Shown one piece after another: positions 44,936 through 54,218 of a DNA stretch of 64,000 nucleotides. The stretch is from contig NC_014934.1 in the NCBI RefSeq assembly GCF_000186265.1, positions 930,001 through 994,000 on the forward strand, in the 5' to 3' direction. The translations under genes were made by a program, and so were the position numbers. The stretch is from Cellulophaga algicola DSM 14237 (GTDB lineage Bacteria; Bacteroidota; Bacteroidia; Flavobacteriales; Flavobacteriaceae). The notes beneath the pieces are model-generated. The model worked only from the letters and a program-made list of their open reading frames with translations. It was not told the DNA's origin and did not search any database. Every line of letters starts with the position of its first letter. The first letter of the stretch is position 1.

Positions 44936-45724
44936 TTAATCTTTATTTTCTTTGATTGCAACTACATAAAAAGTAGTTGCAGATTTGTTTAAGTCTAATG
45001 AGCTTCTAGTCACTGTATTTGCGGTGCAGGCTCAAGAATTTTTCGTCCATTCCTCTGTAGCGACATAATTAGGAACTTACAGCTCATCTCCAAACTTAGA
45101 ATTTGTAGCATAACGTACATCTGCTCCCGCACCCTTAGTCCGAATTGAAGCGGTATACGCTTTACCCGTTTCCGTATCAAATGCATCACTTACAAATTAC
45201 ACTTTAACGCTGCTGGCTCTTCTTCTGCATTAGATACTTTAAGAGCTCTGCTACCATCGTATACATCGCTAAGTTCTACCGTCCTATTATCAGCGCCATT
45301 ATTCTTATTCGCGTTGGTAAAATTAGCGCGATCAGCTTGTTCTAAATCTCCGTTTAGTAAAACAGTATCATTAGAGTATATTTAAAAAACTGCGACATCA
45401 ATTTCTTGAAGAACTACCTCATAATCGTAGGTACCTACTACAGTACGTTTTAGTGTTGTAATTCCTGAACTACCAAAATAATATTCTAAAATTTATTTTC
45501 CATTGGACTTCACGTTAGCATATGAAACCTCAAAATAGCTATAAAAATTGCCCTTATTAGCTGTGGTATTTTCAATATAATAAATTCCAGAATCTTCTAG
45601 AGAAACAGTAGCACAATAAGAAGGTGCACCGGATAGTACTACAACGTATTCACTATCATCTTCTTCACAAGAAAATAGCATAACACTTATAAAATAAGGT
45701 AAGTAGTAATTTAGTTGTTTTCAT
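44936..45724 (-). pseudogene. Decayed CBM-type lipoprotein gene
   Basis: Start ATG at 45724 (MKTTKLLLTLF), then a one-base shift in the signal peptide leads into ISVMLFSCEEDDSEYVVV. In-frame stops follow at 45493-45495 and 45382-45384, with another frameshift near 45190; the remaining frames read LLNGDLEQADRANFTNANKN, DVYDGSRALKVSNAE and SDAFDTETGKAYTA, typical of a carbohydrate-binding beta-sandwich (CBM4/9 type) as found beside GH10 xylanases. It ends 22 bases before the GH10 start. A -7 box TAGCTTTG (minus strand) lies at 45835-45828. Non-functional as it stands. Confidence 0.8.
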
Positions 45725-45917
45725 AGTTGAGTATTTAATTATTTGTATTTTATTCTGAGTTTTAGTTTACGATACCTAATTTTTTATAGGTATTAAAAAA
45801 TTAATTTATAGAGAAACCCTAGCCTTACAAAGCTATTTATTAAGGTGATTAATGGATATTAGAAATGGAACATTCTCTATTAAAAATGAAGCATTGCGTT
45901 TATTGAAAGCCCCTGAT

Positions 45918-48900
45918 TCAGGGTTTCAGCTTTATAACTTGGAGCTGATCGTTATTTTTAACTGCCAAGATATAGGGTTGATTATTTGCTGTAATAAAGC
46001 TCATATCTTTTACATCTCCTGGTAAAAAGAATCCCGATAGATTTGCTGGAATAGAGGTGAATCCCCCTTTTCCATCTCCCTGTAAATAGTACCCAATACC
46101 AGCATCATTTCTAGGCGTCTCTATTTCTGAACTGAATAAATTTCCTGCTCCTAGTACATCTAAAAAACCGTCTTTATTGATGTCTTTCACAAGAAACTGT
46201 GTGGTATTCGAACGCTGAGCCGCTGCAGGCAATTGATGTATTACAAACTGATCTCCTTTATTTTCTAGGTACACACTCTCAAAAGATTTTACTTGATAAT
46301 GCAAGGCATTTTCTAATGACTTTTCTGTATATACCTCTTCTAGAGTAGCTTCTGCAAAACTTTCATAATCTTGAAACTTATTTTTTATTCCAGGAATTTG
46401 TTGAGATGAACACTCTCTACCGCGAAGTGGGTATTGCTTGCCTTCATTATAATAACTTAGAACAATATCTTTCCTATTATCTTTATCAAAATCATTTACA
46501 AAAATGTCAAATGTAGCATCATTAGTTGCCTTGTATTTATAATTCTTACCATTATTACCCAAGACATAATCCATATCGCCATCGCCATCAAAATCGCCTT
46601 GATTTATAGTCCACCACCATCCAGCAGTATCCTTAGTAAGACCCAATTCTTCGGAAGTTTCTACAAATCCGTTGGGTGTATTTTTAAATACCCGAATAGG
46701 CATCCACTCTCCCACAATAATAATATCTTCCCGTTTGTCATTATTATAATCTGTAATTACAGCACTAGTAGCCATCCCTAGTTCAAAAAATTCTTTAGGC
46801 TGCATATTCGTAAAATGCTCAAATTTCACCGTGCTACCTTCACTCACATTTTTAAGCAAATACGTAGTGGTAGGTAAAGGATAATTGCCTGGTGTTTGCC
46901 TTCCTAAAACTAAAATATCTTGTTTTCCGTCTAGATCAAAATCGCCACTATACACCTTAGAACCACTCACCAACATGCTAGGAAGTGCATCGGGTTTACT
47001 CTTCATAAAATTGCCATGACCATCGTTTAAATATATTCTATCCTGAAGTTCTTTTGCTGTGGTAGAAAATTCATAACCACCACTTACCACATACAAATCA
47101 TTATCACCATCATTATCTGCATCAAAAATTAAGGCACCAACATCCTCGCTTTGCTTATCCGCTTCTAAAAAGGAACCTTCTTGCTGTTCAAAACTACTAT
47201 TTTGTTGGTAAAATAAGGCACCAGTAGTTCCTTTAGAACCTCCAATGAAATAATCATCTAAGCCATCATTATTTAGATCGCCCACCGCTAGCGCAGGACC
47301 AAAGGAAGACATTTTATGAGGTAACAAAATTTGATCTTTAAAATCATCATAAGTATTTTCAAGATGCCTATAGGTTGGAAAAACAGAAAGCTCATTGGAA
47401 AATTGCAGTGCTAATGCTACTTCCTTATCAATAGCAAGTTTCGCATCGGTGATATGTACCACTAAGGTCTGATTTACTTTAACGTTTTTTAGTTCTTGAG
47501 TTTTGCCATTTTGCCAGACCACCTTTACTTCTTCAATTTCAGAAATTGTACCTAAACCAAAATGCAATTCTGGTGCCACTGAAGATTGAAAACCTCTTGT
47601 TAAGGTTAATTCTTGCATTTGAGTTTGATCTGCAGTTTTAACATAAACTCGATTTCCTAATCCGAATTTATTCTTTGGACCTCCTTTAAACCGAACCTTT
47701 AAAAAATTAGTATTATCAGCACTCTTGTTTTCAAAAACAGCTGCGTAATCATCAATATTATTGGTGATAATTTCTAAATCGCCATCATTATCTAAATCTG
47801 CATACACTGCTCCGTTAGAAAAGCCTTCATATTCAATTCCCCATTTTTTATTAGCTTTTTCGAAATTTAGATTTCCATTATTTTTAAAAATAAAATTATC
47901 TATTTTTTCTGATGGAATTAGTAAACTCATCTCTAAAGACTTGCTCTTATCTACATTCGCTTCTTCTAATTTTTTGAAATAATCTCTATTATTTACTTCC
48001 CTTCTTGTACCATTTGTAATAAAAACATCTTTCAACCCATCATTATCAAAATCTGCCATTAAAGGACCCCAACTCCAATCTGTTGAAGAAGTACCTGTAA
48101 TTCTAGAAATATTTGAAAAATATGGAATTCCGTCATCAAAAACACCAGAATTTACTTGAAAGCAGTTTTGCATATATTGATAATGAAAGCCAGCATCAAC
48201 AACACCCCAGAATAAATCTGGATTCATACTTGCCATATTTGCTTTTTGTCTACGGTTACTTTTAGCATCCATATCTACTTGAAAAATATCTAAATTTCCA
48301 TCATTATTAAAATCAGCAATATCAACTCCCATACCATAAAATGCCGTATGTGCGGTTGCTTTTTTTACAACTTCTTTAAAAGTTCCATCTTTTTGATTGA
48401 TGTACATAAAATCAGGAGAACTAAAATCATTAGAAACATATAAATCTTGCCATCCATCATTATTTAAATCTCCTACAGTCGCACTTAAAGAGAGTGCAAA
48501 ACTTTTTAAACCTGCTTCGTCAGTTACATTTGTAAAAGTTTCTCCGTCATTTCTGTACAAGTGATCAGACTCGTTTTCTTTTACATTTTTCATTTTCATT
48601 TGATAAACAAATGCTGGGGAATTAAATTTTAAAGGAGGATAATTAGCCACATACACATCTAAATCTCCATCATTATCATAATCGAAAAAAGTAGCATTTA
48701 CACTATTTCCTTCATCTGCTAAACCATATTTTTCTGCTTCTTCTGTAAATGTATTGTCTTTATTATTGATAAATAATTGATTTTTTTTAGTTCCAAATTT
48801 TCCAGAAACTGAACAATAAATATCTAAAAAACCATCATTATTTACATCTGCCATTGTAACCCCTGTATGCCACTCCTTATTTCCAGAAACGCCAGCTTTT

Positions 48901-49217
48901 TCTGTTATATCTTCAAACTTTAAATTCCCTTTATTTAGATACAATTTATTGGCAACTTGATTTCCTGTAAAATATAAATCTAGCAATCCATCATTGTTTA
49001 TATCACCAACCGAAACACCACCGCCCATATAAATATAGGAATAGGTAAAATAATTTATAGAATCATTTTCTGTTAGAATATTTTTAAAATCAATGTTAGT
49101 TTCTGCATGTTTTAATTGATTAAAAATTTTAGACGGTGCTATTTTAACCTCTTTTGAACAAGAACTTAAGAGTATTAGAAAAAGAGAGAAGCAAATGAGT
49201 TTTATGGTATTTTTCAT
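45918..49217 (-). CDS. FG-GAP/UnbV (ASPIC) domain lipoprotein
   Basis: 1099 residues from ATG 49217, where the signal (MKNTIKLICFSLFLILLSSC, lipobox LSSC) begins; the frame open further upstream is unlikely. The mature protein has many FG-GAP/VCBS-type repeats (GDINNDGLLDLYFTGN, DYDNDGDLDVYVAN, DFNNDGNLDIFQVD) that form a propeller, then an ASPIC/UnbV domain near residues 520-600, and a second propeller. The repeated DxDxDG loops bind calcium. In PULs such lipoproteins accompany SusCD and are thought to bind polysaccharide or assist the outer membrane complex; function not proven. A hairpin CCCTGA/TCAGGG spans its stop codon. Confidence 0.8.
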   Translation of the reverse strand: MKNTIKLICFSLFLILLSSCSKEVKIAPSKIFNQLKHAETNIDFKNILTENDSINYFTYSYIYMGGGVSVGDINNDGLLDLYFTGNQVANKLYLNKGNLKFEDITEKAGVSGNKEWHTGVTMADVNNDGFLDIYCSVSGKFGTKKNQLFINNKDNTFTEEAEKYGLADEGNSVNATFFDYDNDGDLDVYVANYPPLKFNSPAFVYQMKMKNVKENESDHLYRNDGETFTNVTDEAGLKSFALSLSATVGDLNNDGWQDLYVSNDFSSPDFMYINQKDGTFKEVVKKATAHTAFYGMGVDIADFNNDGNLDIFQVDMDAKSNRRQKANMASMNPDLFWGVVDAGFHYQYMQNCFQVNSGVFDDGIPYFSNISRITGTSSTDWSWGPLMADFDNDGLKDVFITNGTRREVNNRDYFKKLEEANVDKSKSLEMSLLIPSEKIDNFIFKNNGNLNFEKANKKWGIEYEGFSNGAVYADLDNDGDLEIITNNIDDYAAVFENKSADNTNFLKVRFKGGPKNKFGLGNRVYVKTADQTQMQELTLTRGFQSSVAPELHFGLGTISEIEEVKVVWQNGKTQELKNVKVNQTLVVHITDAKLAIDKEVALALQFSNELSVFPTYRHLENTYDDFKDQILLPHKMSSFGPALAVGDLNNDGLDDYFIGGSKGTTGALFYQQNSSFEQQEGSFLEADKQSEDVGALIFDADNDGDNDLYVVSGGYEFSTTAKELQDRIYLNDGHGNFMKSKPDALPSMLVSGSKVYSGDFDLDGKQDILVLGRQTPGNYPLPTTTYLLKNVSEGSTVKFEHFTNMQPKEFFELGMATSAVITDYNNDKREDIIIVGEWMPIRVFKNTPNGFVETSEELGLTKDTAGWWWTINQGDFDGDGDMDYVLGNNGKNYKYKATNDATFDIFVNDFDKDNRKDIVLSYYNEGKQYPLRGRECSSQQIPGIKNKFQDYESFAEATLEEVYTEKSLENALHYQVKSFESVYLENKGDQFVIHQLPAAAQRSNTTQFLVKDINKDGFLDVLGAGNLFSSEIETPRNDAGIGYYLQGDGKGGFTSIPANLSGFFLPGDVKDMSFITANNQPYILAVKNNDQLQVIKLKP

Positions 49218-49355
49218 AAGAAAAAGTTTATTTATTTTTTTAAAAATCAATACTGCTGCATTATTATCCGCATTTTTTGCGTTATAGAAATTAAAATCTT
49301 TTAAAGACTTCCTACAGTAAAACATTTTATATAAACCTGTCTAGTATTTAAATAA

Positions 49356-49389
49356 AAAAAACGGCGCTTCGTTAGAATACGCCGTTTTT
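49356..49389 (-). terminator. Terminator after susCD
   Basis: AAAACGGCG (49358-49366) pairs with CGCCGTTTT (49380-49388) around a 13-base loop. It is placed between the susD stop and the start of the FG-GAP lipoprotein gene, so the latter is probably expressed separately or by readthrough. Confidence 0.8.
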
Positions 49390-49412
49390 ATCAATCAAAT
49401 TATTAATTTTTA

Positions 49413-50897
49413 TTAATATCCAGGATTTTGGTCGGCACTTGTAACATTAGGGTTAGAAGAAATTTCTCCTTCAGGTATTGGAAACAATTCGTTTTTACCT
49501 GCTTGAAAACCAGTCCCAGCTAAAAAAGTTGCTGCTCTGTCCCAACGAACAAGGTCATCAAAACGAACTTGCTCTCCTGCTAATTCTACCTTTCTTTCTT
49601 GAACAATGGCTTCAAATACCTGTGCTTTTGAAAGTGTAGTTGATAACAGTGCAAACGTTCCTCCTGCTGTTGCCCCTGCTCTAGCTCTTACTCTATTAAT
49701 TAAACCAATAGCCTCAGATTGAGTTCTAACTTCATTTGCACATTCTGCCATCATTAACAATACATCTGCATAGCGAATTACTTTCGCATTAATTCCAGAT
49801 TCTTGTACTTCACTTGGCTGCTTATAATAGTTTTGGTATTTTCTCCAACCTCTCCCTACTGGAAAGTCTGCAGCCTTAAAGGTGCTAGTTCCGTTATTAT
49901 AAATATCACCTGCAAAATAAAATGTGTCATTTAATCTCTCATCACCAGTTTCAAAAGAATTAACTAAATCATCTGAAGGGGCAGACCCAAACCAATCTAG
50001 AGCTCCATAATCTTGTCCTCTAAAAGTAGCATGATTTTGACCAGTACCATCACTACCCCATTTATTGCTAGTTCCTAAAGTTAAATCATATTGCACTTCC
50101 CAAACTGATTCTATACCATTTTCTGTTTCTTCTAAAAAGTTATCTAAGAAATTCGCTTCTAAATCGTAACCTGACATTTTTTCGAATGAAGTTAAAGCAT
50201 CTCCATATCTTTTTTCATACAATAATACTTTACCTAAAAAGGCTTGAGCCGCACCTTTTGTAGCTCTACCAGTATCTTCAGAAGCTTTAGGCAATAAATA
50301 AATTGAAGCATACTCTAAATCCTCTATGATTTGTGCTACAACATCTGCTTTGGGGCTAATTTCCTTCCCTAAGCTCTCTGTAAAATCTCCGTTTTTTAAT
50401 AATGGAATGTTTCCAAACTTAGTAACTAACAACCAATAGTATTGTGCTCGTAGAAATCTAGCTTCTGCATAAAATTTAAGCTTAGTTGCATTACTTAATT
50501 CCGTCTCAGGAATTGCATCAATAATTGGCGCATTACCAATTACAAAATTTGCCTTGTTAATTCCTCTATAACAAGCATCCCAATAGTCTCTAATAAAACC
50601 ATTTGTAGAGTTAAAGCTAAAGTTTAAAAAAACTTCTTTATTTGGCTCCATACCACCACCATTAACAGCTTCTTGAGACATATTATCATTCATAAACCAC
50701 ATTAACCTACCATATAAGGCACCAGGTTGTAAGTTAGCGTAAGCTGCATTAACAGCTGCCTGAACTTGGGTTTCGTTTGAAAAGTAAGTTTCAGGGGTTA
50801 TTTGATTTGGATCTGATAGTTCAAGATCATTTGTATTACAAGAATTTATGACAAGAACTCCTGAAAGAAATAGGAATAAAATTTTATATTTTTTCAT
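49413..50897 (-). CDS. susD: SusD-like glycan-binding lipoprotein
   Basis: 494 residues. Lipobox VINSC (Cys20). The SusD helix-turn-helix repeat (TPR-like) core and the C-terminal VRFDDLVRWDRAATFL and FPIPEGEISSNPN motifs of RagB/SusD are clear. It caps the SusC barrel on the cell surface and binds the glycan. Encoded 12 bases downstream of susC; with it, it forms the xylan uptake complex (substrate inferred from neighbouring xylanases). Confidence 0.92.
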   Translation of the reverse strand: MKKYKILFLFLSGVLVINSCNTNDLELSDPNQITPETYFSNETQVQAAVNAAYANLQPGALYGRLMWFMNDNMSQEAVNGGGMEPNKEVFLNFSFNSTNGFIRDYWDACYRGINKANFVIGNAPIIDAIPETELSNATKLKFYAEARFLRAQYYWLLVTKFGNIPLLKNGDFTESLGKEISPKADVVAQIIEDLEYASIYLLPKASEDTGRATKGAAQAFLGKVLLYEKRYGDALTSFEKMSGYDLEANFLDNFLEETENGIESVWEVQYDLTLGTSNKWGSDGTGQNHATFRGQDYGALDWFGSAPSDDLVNSFETGDERLNDTFYFAGDIYNNGTSTFKAADFPVGRGWRKYQNYYKQPSEVQESGINAKVIRYADVLLMMAECANEVRTQSEAIGLINRVRARAGATAGGTFALLSTTLSKAQVFEAIVQERKVELAGEQVRFDDLVRWDRAATFLAGTGFQAGKNELFPIPEGEISSNPNVTSADQNPGY

Positions 50898-50909
50898 GAT
50901 TATAATTTT

Positions 50910-53885
50910 TTAAAATGAAAGTTGAACTCCGAATAAGAATGATTTTGGTTGTGGGTATCTTCCATAATCTACACCAGATGTTAATTCTGGATCTAACCCA
51001 TTATAATCCGTTATAGTAAATAAGTTTTGTGCACTTGCATACAGCCTAAGCTTAGAAAGGTAACCGTTTAATACTTCACTATTTAAAGTATACCCCAAAC
51101 TAATATTTTTTAACCTAGCATAAGAACCGTCCTCAATAAATCTATCTGAAACCGCAAAGTTTTCTGTCGACCCACCAAACCTTGGTGTTGTAGTCGTTGA
51201 ATTACCCGGGGTCCAACTATTTAATAAAGCAGGACTTCCATTAAATACTCTACGAGCACCGCCTTCTAAATCATATCTAATAGTATTATATACATCAACT
51301 CCTTGTACACCCGTAACAAACAAACTAGCATCAAAATTCTTGTAATTAGCACTTAAATTTAAACCATACGTAAAATCTGGTAATGGGTCTGCTAAAACAA
51401 CTCTATCATCAGCAGTAATATTTCCATCGCCATTTATATCTTTATATCTTATATCTCCAGGTTGGACATCTGTTTGTCCAAGGTTTCCAGAAAAAACAGC
51501 ATCTACTTCTGCTTGAGTTTGATAAATACCATCACTAACATAGCCATAAAAATGGTCTATAGATTCCCCTACTTGAATGTTTGTAACGTTAACCGCAGCA
51601 TCTTGCAGTCGATTTCTAGGAATTTCATCTACTCCTAAAACTATAACTTCATTAGAACTAGAACCAATATTAAAATTAGCAGACCAAGTAAAATCACCTT
51701 CATTATCATTATACCCTAAAATAGCTTCAAAACCTTTTGTTTCTACAGAACCAACATTTGATGTAATGTTACCAGCATGAGAACCAGAAGATAATGGCGT
51801 TGGCAAACTCACTAATAAATCATCACTTCTGTTTTTAAAATATTCTAAACTAGCCGTAAATTTATTATTTAAGAAACCTACATCAAGACCTAAATTTAAT
51901 GTGGTAATTTCCTCCCATTTTAAATCTGGGTTTGAACCTCCATTTTCGGTAAAACCTGGAGCAATAGAACCTCCTACAGGGTATTCAAAACCACCAACAA
52001 GAGTAGCAGCGTATTGGTAATCTCCAATAGCATCGTTACCAGTTATACCGTAACTAGATCTTAATTTTAAATTATTTACACTACTATCATCTCCAAAAAA
52101 ATCTTCTTCAGAAATTACCCATCCCAAAGATACTGCGGGGAAAGTACCCCAACGATTGTTATCACCAAATCTAGACGAAGCATCTGTTCTTACAGAAGCA
52201 GAGAAAATATATTTAGTATCATAATTATAATTTAATCGTGCTAAATAACCTAATCTAGTTGTTTTGCTATTATCACTTGCAATAGTTTGAGAATCTGGTC
52301 CAAACTGCTGTAATTCATCAGTAACAAGGTTTCTTGCACTACCACCAAAACCTGAATCAATGTTTTCTGTTTTTTCAGCTAAAGCTAAAAATTCAAGATT
52401 ATGCTTTTCTGCAAATGTTTTTTGGTAGTTTAAGCTGTTTGTAAAAACTAATCCTTGACCGAAAGAAACACCTGCATTATAAGAAGCATAGTCTTGTGCA
52501 TGTGTATTACTAGGATCATCAGAAAAAATAGGTATAAAAGTACTATTTCTGCCAGTAAAATAATCTAGCCCTATTTGAGTTCTAAACTTAAGACCTTCTA
52601 TAATGTCATATTCCCCATACAAACTACCAATAAGACTAAAGTTGTTGTTACTAAATGTTGGAAGTGTTTGAATACGAACAGGATTCTCTGCATTTTGGCT
52701 ATCACCAACATTATCCGGGCCTTGAAAACCACCGCGATTATTAGGGTTAAATACTGGTAAAAATGGCACCGAGTTTACAGCATGCGTTATTAATGTTCTA
52801 CCACCACCACTTTGTTCTCCTCTAGACTTGCTTAAAGATACAGACATTGTTTGTCCAAACTTTAACTTTCCTGAAGTAAAGGAACTGTTCGCTCTAAAAG
52901 AATAACGATCGAAACCGGTATTAATAATTGTACCTTCTTGTTTTAAATATTCTGCTGAAAAAAATTGCGTGGTATTTTCTGTTCCTTTAGAATAATCTAA
53001 TTTATAATCTTGTATAAACCCTACTTTAAATATTGCATCTTGCCAATCTGTATTGTTTTGAAATAATTCTGCAGGTCTATCTGGGAAGACGTTGTTATTT
53101 GCTGCGAATTGTAAATACTGAGTAGTGTTCATAAGATCATACCTATTAGACACTACCTGAGCACCTGAGTATGTAGAGAAGTTTAATATTCCTTTACCCT
53201 TTTTACCACTCTTGGTAGTTACTAAAACTACACCATTAGAACCTCTTGCTCCATACAATGCCGTAGTAGAAGCATCTTTTAGTATAGACACGTTTTCTAT
53301 ATCTGAAGGGCTAATTCCAGAAAGATTTCCTACAATTACTCCATCAATAACATATAAAGGGCTATTGTTACCAAAAGTACCTAAACCTCTAATCAAAACT
53401 TGAGGACTAGACCCCGGAGGACCTGAATTAACAACAGATACACCAGCAGCTCTACCTTGTAAAGCTTGCTCTGCATTTGCTACTGGTAATGAAGCAATTT
53501 CATCTGCATCTACTGTTGCAATAGCACCAGTAACTGTTCTTCTACTCTGTTTACCATAAGCAACAACAACCACCTCATCTAAGGCTTCTGATGATTCTAA
53601 TAAGGTAACATTTAAGGTAGTGGCGCTACCAATGCTAATAATTTGTCTTGTCATACCTATGTATGAAAATATAAGCTCGTCCGTTGGCGTTACATTATCA
53701 ATACTGTATTGTCCATCAAAATCGGCAGTGGTTCCTCGTGTTGTTCCTTGAACAATAATAGATACACCAGGTAATGGCGTTCCAGTATTATCAGAAACAA
53801 CACCACTTACTGAATTTTGGGCGAGAATAAATTGCGAACACATCAAAAAGAACGCGAATGCCGCAAATTTGAATTTCTTCATCAT
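50910..53885 (-). CDS. susC: SusC-like TonB-dependent receptor
   Basis: 991 residues. Signal peptide (to about 22), carboxypeptidase-D-like domain (VSGVVSDNTGTPLPGVSIIV, about 26-110), TonB box and plug (LDEVVVVAYG near 103-112, and GARGSNGVVLVTT near 215), then the 22-stranded barrel. It imports oligosaccharides across the outer membrane with energy from TonB. The -7 promoter box and tandem regulator sites lie upstream. The -7 box is about 170 bases before the start. Confidence 0.93.
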   Translation of the reverse strand: MMKKFKFAAFAFFLMCSQFILAQNSVSGVVSDNTGTPLPGVSIIVQGTTRGTTADFDGQYSIDNVTPTDELIFSYIGMTRQIISIGSATTLNVTLLESSEALDEVVVVAYGKQSRRTVTGAIATVDADEIASLPVANAEQALQGRAAGVSVVNSGPPGSSPQVLIRGLGTFGNNSPLYVIDGVIVGNLSGISPSDIENVSILKDASTTALYGARGSNGVVLVTTKSGKKGKGILNFSTYSGAQVVSNRYDLMNTTQYLQFAANNNVFPDRPAELFQNNTDWQDAIFKVGFIQDYKLDYSKGTENTTQFFSAEYLKQEGTIINTGFDRYSFRANSSFTSGKLKFGQTMSVSLSKSRGEQSGGGRTLITHAVNSVPFLPVFNPNNRGGFQGPDNVGDSQNAENPVRIQTLPTFSNNNFSLIGSLYGEYDIIEGLKFRTQIGLDYFTGRNSTFIPIFSDDPSNTHAQDYASYNAGVSFGQGLVFTNSLNYQKTFAEKHNLEFLALAEKTENIDSGFGGSARNLVTDELQQFGPDSQTIASDNSKTTRLGYLARLNYNYDTKYIFSASVRTDASSRFGDNNRWGTFPAVSLGWVISEEDFFGDDSSVNNLKLRSSYGITGNDAIGDYQYAATLVGGFEYPVGGSIAPGFTENGGSNPDLKWEEITTLNLGLDVGFLNNKFTASLEYFKNRSDDLLVSLPTPLSSGSHAGNITSNVGSVETKGFEAILGYNDNEGDFTWSANFNIGSSSNEVIVLGVDEIPRNRLQDAAVNVTNIQVGESIDHFYGYVSDGIYQTQAEVDAVFSGNLGQTDVQPGDIRYKDINGDGNITADDRVVLADPLPDFTYGLNLSANYKNFDASLFVTGVQGVDVYNTIRYDLEGGARRVFNGSPALLNSWTPGNSTTTTPRFGGSTENFAVSDRFIEDGSYARLKNISLGYTLNSEVLNGYLSKLRLYASAQNLFTITDYNGLDPELTSGVDYGRYPQPKSFLFGVQLSF

Positions 53886-54218
53886 AAAGAGTTAGTTTTA
53901 GTTATTTAATTTTTTGAGTTGAGTTTAGTTCAAAAGACTCCTAATTAAAAATCAAAACCAGCAGAATTAGAATGCATGCGATTAATGCAACCTCTATCAT
54001 TAGTTTAATTTTAGGATTTCTAGGATTTAATTTCATTTGAACTGTGCTAGTAACAAATATATCTGCTCAATTCAACATTAAATATCAGCCATTAAGCATC
54101 TTGTACTAAGATTGTTGCAAGGCATGCTTTGATGGGGGCAAACGCAACATTTGATGCAATGCGCGCATCAAATGTTACAAATGCACCATTTGTTTCTACT
54201 TAATTAAAGGCATATTGC
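53886..54218. promoter_or_regulatory. susC upstream region
   Basis: 333 bases without a gene, upstream of susC and downstream of the hybrid regulator. On the minus strand TATATTTG at 54061-54054 is a perfect TAnnTTTG -7 box; no clean -33 box is seen. Three regulator-type sites lie at 54143-54197 and a half site ATTGTTGCAA at 54111. Confidence 0.55.
54143..54197 (-). promoter_or_regulatory. Three tandem candidate hybrid-regulator sites before susC
   Basis: Copies of TGCAACATTTGTTGCA in varying match: 54143-54158 (CGCAACATTTGATGCA, 14 of 16), 54164-54179 (inverted, 13 of 16) and 54182-54197 (TGCACCATTTGTTTCT, about 13 of 16). The first two also form a perfect 12-bp inverted repeat, AACATTTGATGC and GCATCAAATGTT, with a 7-base spacer. 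They lie about 90-140 bases before the predicted -7 box. Confidence 0.5.

Noticed and set aside
44957-44981. Palindrome TGCAACTAC with GTAGTTGCA before GH10
   Set aside because: It looks like the hybrid-regulator motif, but its arms fall within the old coding frame of the pseudogene (SATTFYVVAI), so chance is likely.
42520-45724. Stop-codon reassignment as explanation for the many in-frame stops
   Set aside because: The stops are confined to a few broken genes, occur with frameshifts, and the intact genes end at TAA and TAG normally.
45911-45923. Hairpin CCCTGA/TCAGGG at the FG-GAP stop codon
   Set aside because: The stem is only six bases and no T run follows, so I do not call it a terminator.
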